From Rhodanobacter sp. UBA5168 (GTDB lineage: Bacteria; Pseudomonadota; Gammaproteobacteria; Xanthomonadales; Rhodanobacteraceae), in contig DHXA01000208.1 in the NCBI GenBank assembly GCA_002413455.1, positions 684 to 7,419 of the forward strand: DNA of 6,736 nt. Reading direction: 5' to 3'. Numbering within the stretch: position 1 is the stretch's first letter; every line of letters begins with the position of its first letter. The notes under the pieces are model-generated. The model made no database searches. It saw only the letters and a list, made by a program, of their open reading frames with translations, and was not told where the DNA came from. Shown one piece after another: positions 1-5,595 of this stretch. Made by a program: the position numbers and the translations under genes.

Positions 1-370
1 CGACATGCAGCTTTCGTTTATCGACGGCATCGGCAAGGATCGCGTCTGGAATTTCATGAACATGGAGACCTTCGAGATGGTGCCGGCAACGCTGGCCGCG
101 ATGGGCGACGCATGGAAGTGGCTCAAGGGCGAGGAAGAATGCGTGGTCACGCTGTTCAACGGCGCCGTTGTCGCCGTGCAGCCGCCGAAGTTCGTCGACC
201 TGAAGATCACCGAGACCGATCCCGGTGTGCGTGGTGATACCTCCGGTGGCGGTGGCAAGCCAGCCACGCTGGAGACGGGCGCCGTGGTGCGCGTGCCGCT
301 GTTCGTCAGCCAGGACGAAATCATCAAGGTCGATACCCGCACCGGCGAGTACGACAGTCGCGTGAAGTGA
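1..370 (+). CDS. efp: Elongation factor P, C-terminal two thirds (5' end outside window)
   Basis: EF-P binds the ribosome between the P and E sites and relieves stalling at consecutive prolines. The reading frame enters from the left edge (first full codon at position 2, Asp) and gives 122 residues to a TGA at 368-370. By recall it follows E. coli EF-P closely from about its residue 67: the segment with FMNMETFE, then [16 protein letters not shown], then the third-domain signature [19 protein letters not shown] and the C-terminal end [12 protein letters not shown]. This covers OB domains II and III. It is the EF-P type rather than the YeiP paralogue, whose C-terminus differs. The N-terminal KOW-like domain with the modified Lys/Arg loop lies outside the window, so the modification system (EpmA, EarP or other) cannot be inferred. 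A hairpin starts two bases after the stop codon. Confidence 0.95.
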   Translation, partial: DMQLSFIDGIGKDRVWNFMNMETFEMVPATLAAMGDAWKWLKGEEECVVTLFNGAVVAVQPPKFVDLKITETDPGVRGDTSGGGGKPATLETGAVVRVPLFVSQDEIIKVDTRTGEYDSRVK

Positions 371-371
371 C

Positions 372-418
372 GTGCCGACGCGCGAGCAAGGCTCACGTCT
401 TTGCCGGCGCGTCGGCAC
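372..418 (+). terminator. Perfect 12-bp hairpin after efp, probable terminator without a U-tract
   Basis: The left arm GTGCCGACGCGC (372-383) pairs perfectly with GCGCGTCGGCAC (407-418). Inside the 23-base loop a second small stem is possible (GAGC 384-387 with GCTC 391-394, loop AAG). It begins directly after the efp stop codon, which suggests transcript termination or 3'-end protection. No T-run follows the right arm, so it is not a canonical intrinsic terminator. A dispersed repeat hairpin is the alternative. Confidence 0.55.
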
Positions 419-432
419 TGCGCGGAAGCAGA

Positions 433-554
433 GATCCAGTGAGACGCTCGTGCGCAGCACACGCCGTACTTCGCGCAGGCAGTCGCAGCGACATCGGATG
501 ACCAGCTTCGCTGCTGTGGAGCGCCTTCGGCCTTCGGCCTTCGCCGGAATGACG
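433..554. other. Decayed short interspersed repeat-like stretch (tentative)
   Basis: This non-coding stretch starts with GATCCAGTG (433-441) and ends with TTCGCCGGAATGAC (541-554). Those ends resemble the outer ends of the short dispersed repeats common between genes in xanthomonads and relatives, which typically pair a GGAATCCAGTG-like end with a TTCGCCGGAATGAC-like end. Between them lies a 7-bp inverted repeat (GCAGCGA 485-491, TCGCTGC 508-514). No credible protein is encoded here on either strand. The resemblance is from memory and not confirmed by comparison. Confidence 0.3.
523..543. repeat. Three perfect tandem copies of the 7-mer GCCTTCG
   Basis: GCCTTCG occurs three times head to tail at 523-529, 530-536 and 537-543, and runs directly into CCGGAATGAC. 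The array sits near the right end of the repeat-like stretch. Copy number of such short arrays can vary by slippage, but nothing here shows a function. Confidence 0.85.
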
Positions 555-591
555 GACATGGGGCGGGCGCCGCAAGGTGTGCCGCCCCATC

Positions 592-600
592 TTGTATACA
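592..600. promoter_or_regulatory. Small palindrome TGTATACA upstream of the mtaD operon, possible operator or -10 region
   Basis: TGTATACA (593-600) is a perfect 8-bp palindrome lying 22 to 29 bases before the mtaD start codon, and it is an AT-rich island in GC-rich surroundings. With the preceding T it reads TTGTATACA, close to the TTGTATACAA type of site used by some GntR-family regulators. TATACA (595-600) could equally be a -10 box, but I see no convincing -35 box 17 bases upstream. Both readings are inference. Confidence 0.3.
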
Positions 601-621
601 TCCTTGCAGAGTGAACGATCG

Positions 622-1953
622 ATGAGTCAAACCGTCCCCCAACCCGTCGACCTGATGATCGAGGCACGCTGGGTGGTGCCGGTTGAGCCGCACGCTGTGG
701 TGCTGGAGAACCATGCGGTAGTGGTGCAGGGCGACCGCATCGTGGCGCTGCTGCCGATAGCCGATGCCCGCATCGCTTACGCACCGCGCGAGCGCGTCGA
801 GTTGTCCGAGCACGCGCTGATTCCGGGCCTGATCAACAGTCACACGCACAACCCGATGACCCTGCTGCGCGGTCTTGCCGACGACCTGCCGCTGATGGTG
901 TGGCTGCAACAGCACATCTGGCCGGCCGAGGCGAAGGTGATGGGGCCGGAGTTCGTGCGTGACGGTGTGGAGCTGGCAGTGGCCGAAATGTTGCGTGGGG
1001 GAACCACCTGCGCCAACGAAAACTATTTTTTCCCGGACGTGATCGGCGCGACCTATCGGCGCATGGGTTTTCGCGCGGTGGTCGGCCTGCCGGTGATCGA
1101 GTTCCCGACCGCCTGGGCGAAAAGTCAGGACGACTATTTCGAACGCGCCAGCGAGGTGCACGACAGCTTTCTCGGCGACAATCTGGTCAGCACCGCGTTC
1201 GCGCCGCACGCTCCGTACACGGTGTCGGACGAGAGCTTCGAGCGTATTCGCGTGCTGTCCGACCAGCTCGACATCCCGGTGCACCTGCATATGCACGAGA
1301 CCGCGCACGAGGTCGAGGACGAGAAGGCCAAGAGCGGCCTGCGTCCGTTCCAGCGGCTGCAGAAACTCGGCCTGGTCAACGATCGCCTGATCGCAGTGCA
1401 CATGACCCAGCTGACCGACGGCGAGATCGCCGCATGCGCCGCCGCTGGCGTGTCCGTGGTGCACTGCCCGGAATCCAACCTCAAGCTGGCCTCCGGCTTC
1501 TGCCCGGCGGAGAAACTGCGTCTGGCCGGTGTCAATGTGGCGCTGGGCACGGATGGCTGTGCGTCGAACAACGACCTGGATATGTTCGGCGAGATGCGTA
1601 CCGCCGCGCTGCTGGCCAAGGCGGTCGCTGGCGATGCGGCAGCGTTCGATGCGGCATTCGCGCTGCGCGCGGCCACCCTCAACGGCGCGAAGGCGATCGG
1701 GCTGGACGCGAAGATCGGTTCGATCGAGGTCGGCAAGCAGGCCGACTTCGCCGCCGTACGGCTGAGCGAGCTGGAAACGCAACCGATGTTCCACGTGATC
1801 TCGCAGCTGGTTTATGCCACCAGCCGCCATCAGGTCAGCGACGTGTGGATTGCCGGCAGACACAAGCTGGCCGGGCGCGAACTGATCGGCGTCGATACGG
1901 CGGCGATCCTCAGCAAGACGCGCGCCTGGCGCGAACGCATTGCCACTGCCTGA
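622..1953 (+). CDS. mtaD: 5'-methylthioadenosine / S-adenosylhomocysteine deaminase (TRZ/ATZ-family amidohydrolase)
   Basis: This cytosolic metal-dependent hydrolase (443 residues) should deaminate methylthioadenosine or S-adenosylhomocysteine to the inosine derivatives. Visible family motifs are the metal ligands H74-T-H76 in INSHTHNPMTLLRG, H223 with the substrate-binding E226 in HLHMHETAHE, H260 in AVHMTQ, and D311 in GTDGCASNNDLDMFGEMR. The N-terminal (about 8-65) and C-terminal (about 385-420) parts form the composite beta domain of these enzymes. ATG 622 is chosen over an in-frame ATG at 577 because the protein then starts MSQTV and matches the roughly 443-residue family length; the Shine-Dalgarno match is weak (GAG at 609-611). 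By recall the closest known case is P. aeruginosa PA3170, a methylthioadenosine deaminase that also lies just before ubiG. Many relatives are labelled N-ethylammeline chlorohydrolase, which is unlikely here. The exact nucleoside preference cannot be read from sequence. Confidence 0.88.
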   Translation: MSQTVPQPVDLMIEARWVVPVEPHAVVLENHAVVVQGDRIVALLPIADARIAYAPRERVELSEHALIPGLINSHTHNPMTLLRGLADDLPLMVWLQQHIWPAEAKVMGPEFVRDGVELAVAEMLRGGTTCANENYFFPDVIGATYRRMGFRAVVGLPVIEFPTAWAKSQDDYFERASEVHDSFLGDNLVSTAFAPHAPYTVSDESFERIRVLSDQLDIPVHLHMHETAHEVEDEKAKSGLRPFQRLQKLGLVNDRLIAVHMTQLTDGEIAACAAAGVSVVHCPESNLKLASGFCPAEKLRLAGVNVALGTDGCASNNDLDMFGEMRTAALLAKAVAGDAAAFDAAFALRAATLNGAKAIGLDAKIGSIEVGKQADFAAVRLSELETQPMFHVISQLVYATSRHQVSDVWIAGRHKLAGRELIGVDTAAILSKTRAWRERIATA

Positions 1954-1966
1954 AGCGGAGACTGCA

Positions 1967-2221
1967 ATGAATCGTTATCTGATCCTGCTGACCCGTCGAC
2001 CGAACCTCGATCCGGCGATGGTGCCGCTGCACCTGGCATTTCTGGACGGGCTGCGGGAGGAGGGCTGCCTGGAGCTGTCCGGCGGGTTCAGCGACGCCGC
2101 CGGCGGCGCCTACCTGTTGCGGGCGGACGACCTCGCTGAGGCGAACGCCATCGTGCACCGCGATCCGGCGCATGTCAGTGGCGGCTGGGATATCACGGTG
2201 CACGAATGGCTGGCGCACTAA
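1967..2221 (+). CDS. YciI-like small protein (84 residues)
   Basis: The protein has the layout of the YCII-related domain, a ferredoxin-like dimeric alpha-beta fold: an opening strand (NRYLILLTRR, 2-11), a helix with a conserved His (PLHLAFLDGLREEG, H22), the glycine turn SGGF (38-41), a strand ending in YLLRADD, a helix with HRDP (64-67), and a closing strand ITVHEWLA. Family members are thought to be small enzymes or ligand-binding proteins using a conserved His/Asp pair, but most have no assigned substrate. ATG 1967 has a purine-rich ribosome site (AGCGGAG, 1954-1960) and lies 13 bases after the mtaD stop codon; an upstream in-frame ATG at 1940 would overlap mtaD and is less likely. The gap to ubiG is 29 bases. 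Its place between mtaD and ubiG suggests it belongs to the operon, but its role is unknown. Confidence 0.8.
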   Translation: MNRYLILLTRRPNLDPAMVPLHLAFLDGLREEGCLELSGGFSDAAGGAYLLRADDLAEANAIVHRDPAHVSGGWDITVHEWLAH

Positions 2222-2250
2222 ACTTTCCGGCGACTATCGAGGATTCCATC

Positions 2251-2958
2251 ATGCAGACCGCGCCCAACGTCAGCCCCGCAGAAATTGCCCGCTTCGACAG
2301 CCTGGCCGCACGCTGGTGGGATCCCGATGGCGAATCGCGCCCGCTGCACGATCTCAACCCGGTGCGAGCCGCGTATATCGCCGCGCGCGTCGACCTGCGC
2401 GAGGCAAAGGTCGCCGACGTCGGTTGCGGCGGCGGCCTGCTGAGCGAGGCGCTGGCCCGCGCCGGCGCCAGGGTCACCGGCATCGACCTGGGCGAGAAGG
2501 TGATCGAGATCGCGAAGTTGCACCTGCACGAGTCGCACCTCAGCGTCGACTACCGCGTGCAGTCCTCGGCCGAGCTCGCCGCTGCCGAACCGGAAAGTTT
2601 CGACGTGGTGTGCTGCATGGAACTGATCGAGCACGTGCCTGATCCGGCCGCACTGGTGAATGACCTGGCTGCGATGCTGAAACCCGGCGGCCGGCTGTTC
2701 ATGTCCACCATCAATCGCACCCCGGCCGCATTCGGCGCGGCGATCCTGGGCGCGGAATACGTGATGCGCATGTTGCCGCGCGGCACCCACCACTACGCGC
2801 AGTTCCTGAGGCCGTCCGAGCTGGGCCGTTTGCTGCGCCATGCCGGGCTGGAACTGGAGGACGTTTCGGGATTGGGCTACAACCCGCTCAGTCGCAAGGC
2901 CTGGCTGAGCAAGATTACCGCGATCAATTACGTGCTCGGTGCACGCAAACCCGCATGA
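2251..2958 (+). CDS. ubiG: UbiG, bifunctional ubiquinone-biosynthesis O-methyltransferase
   Basis: UbiG performs both O-methylations of ubiquinone synthesis (2-polyprenyl-6-hydroxyphenol and the demethylubiquinol step) using S-adenosylmethionine, at the inner membrane surface. The 235 residues (E. coli 240) show the N-terminal signature IARFDSLAARWWDPDG (12-27) with PLHDLNPVR, SAM motif I VADVGCGGGLLSE (54-66), the acidic residue D79 in TGID, the post-I segment FDVVCCMELIEHV (117-129), and LKPGGRLFMSTINRT (143-157). The following segment about 156-190, containing GAEYV, LPRGTHHY and LRPSEL, is the membrane-contacting region described for E. coli UbiG. ATG 2251 has a good ribosome site GAGGA (2239-2243) seven bases upstream, so an in-frame ATG at 2206 inside the preceding gene is rejected. 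The stop codon overlaps the next start codon (ATGA, 2955-2958). Confidence 0.96.
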   Translation: MQTAPNVSPAEIARFDSLAARWWDPDGESRPLHDLNPVRAAYIAARVDLREAKVADVGCGGGLLSEALARAGARVTGIDLGEKVIEIAKLHLHESHLSVDYRVQSSAELAAAEPESFDVVCCMELIEHVPDPAALVNDLAAMLKPGGRLFMSTINRTPAAFGAAILGAEYVMRMLPRGTHHYAQFLRPSELGRLLRHAGLELEDVSGLGYNPLSRKAWLSKITAINYVLGARKPA

Positions 2959-3635
2959 AACCCCTTCCTGAAAATATCCGTGGCGTGTTGTTCGATCTGG
3001 ACGGCACCTTGCTCGACAGTGCCCCCGACCTGTACGCCGCCCTGCTCGCGCAGTGCGCGGAAGAGGACGTGCCGCCGCCGCCGTATGCGCCGGTGCGCGA
3101 AGTGGTTTCGCGCGGGGCGCGTGCCGTTCTGCGTTGCGCCTTTGCTGATCGCGGCGAACCGGCGCTGGAGGCGCTGACGCCGCGCTACCTGCAGCTGTAC
3201 CAGGACGTGATGGCACAGCAGATGCAGACCTTCGAGGGCGTCGACGACCTGCTCGCAAGGATCGAGGCACACGGCCTGCGCTGGGGCATCGTCACCAACA
3301 AGGCGGCATTTCTCACCGACGAACTGATCCGGCGCATCGGCTGGGCCGAGCGCGCCAGCGCGGTGGTGTCCGGCGATACCTTGCCGGTGAAGAAACCCGA
3401 CCCGGCGCCGGTGCTGCTGGCCTGTGAACGCGCGGGCGTGGAGCCTGCACAGAGCCTGTTTGTCGGCGACGATCGTCGCGATATCCAGGCCGGCGCCGCC
3501 GCCGGCCTGTACACGGTTGCGGTGAGCTGGGGTTATCTCGATGGTGGCGATCCGCACACGTGGGGCGCCGACATCGTGCTGGATCATCCGGCCGAACTGG
3601 CCGAGCTGCTGCAGCTTCAACCGGTCGTCGCATGA
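2955..3635 (+). CDS. mupP: HAD phosphatase, probable N-acetylmuramate 6-phosphate phosphatase MupP
   Basis: This is a class I HAD phosphatase of 226 residues. Catalytic motifs are all present: nucleophile D14 and acid/base D16 in FDLDGTLLDSAPD, T114 in VTNK, K147 in KKPDP, and the Mg-binding D172 and D176 in FVGDDRRDI. The cap domain is helical (about 23-90). Such genes are usually called gph (phosphoglycolate phosphatase), but by recall several stretches fit Pseudomonas MupP (PA3172) better: SRGARAVL in the cap, FEGVDDLLARIE followed by WGIVTNK, and the C-terminal WGADIVLDHPAEL. MupP also follows ubiG in P. aeruginosa. MupP removes phosphate from MurNAc-6-phosphate so that AmgK and MurU can feed MurNAc back to UDP-MurNAc; amgK and murU are not in this window. 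Translation probably couples to ubiG through the 4-bp ATGA overlap, since no clear ribosome site precedes it. Gph is the alternative. Confidence 0.75.
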   Translation: MKPLPENIRGVLFDLDGTLLDSAPDLYAALLAQCAEEDVPPPPYAPVREVVSRGARAVLRCAFADRGEPALEALTPRYLQLYQDVMAQQMQTFEGVDDLLARIEAHGLRWGIVTNKAAFLTDELIRRIGWAERASAVVSGDTLPVKKPDPAPVLLACERAGVEPAQSLFVGDDRRDIQAGAAAGLYTVAVSWGYLDGGDPHTWGADIVLDHPAELAELLQLQPVVA

Positions 3636-4495
3636 TCGAGCTGGTCGAACAGAACGCGGTGCTGCAAGGTTTCATCGACAAGTGGCTCGCGGTGCAGCCG
3701 CAGCAGCGCGTTGCGCTGGTGTTCGTCGATGGGCGGCGTCATCCCGGCCATGTCGCGCTGGCTGCGCTGGAACAGGAACTGCTCGGCGCCGCCTACGGCA
3801 TTCGCGAGCCGCAGGTCGCCGCGGCCAAGCTCAACTGGTGGGCCGAGGAACTGGCCGGCGCGGCAGCCAGCGGCGGCCGCCATCCACTGACCCAGGTGTT
3901 GTTCGACGACGAGCGCGCGCATGCCCTGGCCGGCGATCTCTGGCTGGCGCCGGTGCTGGCTGCGATGGCCCAGCTGGAGCAGGGTACCGCCGCGGATTTC
4001 CCCGCACAGCTCGATGCCGCCATGCCACTGCACGGCGCACTGGCCGCGTTGGAAACCGCCTGGTGGTACGGCGCCGATGCGTCGCCTGCGCGGGCGGCTC
4101 GGCTCGCCACGCTCAATCACCTGCTGTACGCGCTGTTGCGGCTGGAACAGGACGCCGAGCGCGATCGCCTGCCGCTGCCAATGGCACGGCTGGCCCGGCA
4201 TGGCTTGAGTCGCACGCAACTGCGCGCACCCAGTGAGGCGCGGGAGCAGGCGATCAAGGCGCAGCTGAACGATTTGCTGGCCAGCTGGCGAGAGTCGGCT
4301 ACGCTGGCTGGGCCGCTCAGTGTGTTTCGCGCGCTGGAATCGCGTCATGGCAACCAATTGGCACAGCGAGCGGCACTCACGGACGATGCACTGGCCGTGT
4401 TGCAGACGGGGCAGTCGCGCACCAGATTGGCCACTACGCTGCATGCGTGGCAGGCTGCTCGTGCGTGGCGCCAGCAACTGGCCGAGTCGACCTGA
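3632..4495 (+). CDS. Divergent squalene/phytoene synthase-like protein, probably lacking the catalytic Asp motifs
   Basis: The 287-residue, almost fully helical protein is recognised by two signatures. KLNWWAEEL (66-74) followed by HPL (84-86) matches the RLQWWRDEL...HP signature of squalene/phytoene synthase relatives. LLYALLRLEQDAERDR followed by LPLPMARLARHGLS (164-193) matches the NILRDxxEDxxRGRxYLPxxxLxxxG segment. The first Asp-rich motif (DDxxD/DxxxD) would fall near residues 40-52, where the sequence reads HVALAALEQELL with no Asp. In the second, the leading Asp is replaced (Leu171, one residue shorter by eye) and only D174 remains. Loss of both motifs argues against prenyl-diphosphate condensation and recalls NDUFAF6-type non-catalytic members. 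No signal peptide or membrane span is seen. The start ATG overlaps the mupP stop codon (ATGA, 3632-3635) without its own ribosome site, so translational coupling is likely. The function is not known. Confidence 0.7.
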   Translation: MIELVEQNAVLQGFIDKWLAVQPQQRVALVFVDGRRHPGHVALAALEQELLGAAYGIREPQVAAAKLNWWAEELAGAAASGGRHPLTQVLFDDERAHALAGDLWLAPVLAAMAQLEQGTAADFPAQLDAAMPLHGALAALETAWWYGADASPARAARLATLNHLLYALLRLEQDAERDRLPLPMARLARHGLSRTQLRAPSEAREQAIKAQLNDLLASWRESATLAGPLSVFRALESRHGNQLAQRAALTDDALAVLQTGQSRTRLATTLHAWQAARAWRQQLAEST

Positions 4496-4595
4496 GACGC
4501 AGTGTTTCCGTCACGCGCACTATTGCGCACCGCTTCGCCTGCCCCAAGATTGATGTGCTTCGCGGCGATCCATTCGCCGATGCCAGGATCCAACG
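4496..4595 (+). promoter_or_regulatory. 100-bp gap before folE2, likely holding its promoter; small inverted repeat
   Basis: The gap contains one perfect short inverted repeat, GCGCA (4515-4519) and TGCGC (4524-4528), around CTAT. It is too short for a confident terminator and has no T-run. No clear sigma-70 boxes are visible. I looked for an AT-rich dyad of the Zur-box kind, because folE2 is Zur-controlled in some bacteria, and did not find one. A ribosome site AGGA (4585-4588) lies seven bases before the folE2 start codon. Confidence 0.35.
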
Positions 4596-5543
4596 ATGCC
4601 AAACCAGGAAAATACCGCCCGCCTGCTCCCCGACGTTGCCGTGCACGCGCAGCCGCATCTTGCCGGTGCGCTGGACTGGGTCGGCATGGCCGATATCCAG
4701 GTGCCGGTAACCTTCGACGCTGGTGATGGTGAAGTGCAGCGGGCCAGCGCGAGGGTCGGCGCTTTCGTCAATCTGAATCGGCCTGACAAGCGCGGTATCC
4801 ATATGTCGCGTTTGTACCTGCAGGTCGAGCAGGCACTGAGCGCGCAGACGCTCAGTGCCGATTCGCTGCACGCGCTGCTGCGTGGCTTTCTGGATTCGCA
4901 CAAGGATTTATCAGACCGTGCCTGCGTCAGCATCCAGTTCGAGCATCTGGTGCGCCGCCCGGCCTTGCGCAGTGCCAACAGTGGCTGGCGCGCGTACCCG
5001 GTAGGCATTGAAGCCAGTCTCACCGGTGACGACTTCCTGCTCGAATTCGGCACCGAAGTGGTTTACTCCTCCACCTGTCCGGCCTCGGCTGCGCTGTCGC
5101 GCCAGCTGATTCAGGACCAGTTCGCCAGCGATTTCAACGCAGGGCAGCCGGTCGACCATTCGGCGGTGCTGGCGTGGCTCGGCAGCGAGCGCGGCATCGT
5201 GGCCACCCCGCATGCCCAGCGCAGCGTGGCACGCCTGCGCATACGCCTGGTGGCGGGAGCCGGCTTCCATCTGATCGAGCTGATCGACCGCGTCGAACAT
5301 GCACTGGGTACACCGGTGCAGACCGCGGTGAAACGTGAGGACGAGCAGGCATTCGCGCTGGCCAACGGGGGCAACTTGATGTTCTGCGAGGACGCCGCCC
5401 GGCGCATCCAGAAGGCACTCGACGCCGACGCCGCGCTCAGCGACTTCCACATCCGCGTCGAACACCAGGAAAGCCTGCACCCGCACGACGCCGTGGCCTA
5501 TGCCAGCAAGGGCGTGGCCGGAGGCTACGGCTCGACGCCGTAA
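4596..5543 (+). CDS. folE2: GTP cyclohydrolase FolE2 (type IB)
   Basis: FolE2 converts GTP to 7,8-dihydroneopterin triphosphate, the first step toward folate and related pterins (and queuosine), and does not depend on Zn2+ as FolE does. The 315 residues carry the family landmarks: DWVGMADIQVPV (27-38), RGIHMSRLY (about 66-74), the active-site Cys161 in SSTCPASAALSRQL, H206 in ATPHAQRS, E228 in HLIELIDRVE, NLMFCEDAARR, and H295/H297 in VEHQESLHPHDAVA. By family knowledge the conserved Cys, two His and Glu form the metal and substrate site. The N-terminal 25 residues are poorly conserved in the family. ATG 4596 is supported by AGGA seven bases upstream. It has its own 100-bp leader, so it may be a separate transcript from the upstream operon. 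Whether the genome also has folE cannot be seen. Confidence 0.95.
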   Translation: MPNQENTARLLPDVAVHAQPHLAGALDWVGMADIQVPVTFDAGDGEVQRASARVGAFVNLNRPDKRGIHMSRLYLQVEQALSAQTLSADSLHALLRGFLDSHKDLSDRACVSIQFEHLVRRPALRSANSGWRAYPVGIEASLTGDDFLLEFGTEVVYSSTCPASAALSRQLIQDQFASDFNAGQPVDHSAVLAWLGSERGIVATPHAQRSVARLRIRLVAGAGFHLIELIDRVEHALGTPVQTAVKREDEQAFALANGGNLMFCEDAARRIQKALDADAALSDFHIRVEHQESLHPHDAVAYASKGVAGGYGSTP

Positions 5544-5557
5544 GCTGCACGTAACGA

Positions 5558-5585
5558 CGGGTAGTGCGAGTTGCCGCACTACCCG
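5558..5585. terminator. 11-bp perfect hairpin between convergent folE2 and pyrC
   Basis: CGGGTAGTGCG (5558-5568) pairs perfectly with CGCACTACCCG (5575-5585) around the six-base loop AGTTGC. It sits 14 bases after the folE2 stop codon and 10 bases after the end of the minus-strand pyrC gene, the expected place for a shared bidirectional terminator. No T-run follows on either strand, so efficiency as an intrinsic terminator is uncertain. Confidence 0.6.
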
Positions 5586-5595
5586 ATATCCGCGC

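Noticed and set aside
372..614. Possible 80-codon gene in the efp-mtaD gap, and its minus-strand counterpart at 393-590
   Set aside because: The plus frame starts inside the hairpin arm, has no ribosome site, is Arg/Ser/Thr-rich and crosses the repeat-like stretch. The minus frame has the same problems.
577..621. Upstream ATG at 577 as the mtaD start codon
   Set aside because: It would add 15 residues (MCRPILYTS...) unlike the family's N-terminus, and it would place the palindrome inside coding sequence. ATG 622 gives the usual length.
1134..1736. 200-codon open frame on the minus strand inside mtaD
   Set aside because: It lies wholly within a confident gene, has a Ser/Ala/Arg-rich composition and no motif; an antisense shadow.
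2955..2958. Overlaps between ubiG and mupP (and at 3632-3635) as possible frameshifts
   Set aside because: Both are ordinary ATGA stop/start overlaps; each protein is complete with correct termini and full motif sets.
2218..3270. Long open frame (350 codons) on the minus strand opposite ubiG and mupP
   Set aside because: It is antisense to two well-recognised genes, has Arg/Ala/Gly/His-rich low-information composition and no domain I recognise. Long antisense frames are expected in GC-rich DNA.
3617..4477. 286-codon open frame on the minus strand opposite the squalene/phytoene synthase-like gene
   Set aside because: It mirrors the plus-strand gene, is rich in Gln, Arg and Gly without motifs, and the plus-strand frame has clear family signatures and a coupled start.
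4515..4528. GCGCA-CTAT-TGCGC dyad as a terminator for the five-gene operon
   Set aside because: The stem is only 5 bp with a 4-base loop and no T-run; too weak to call a terminator.
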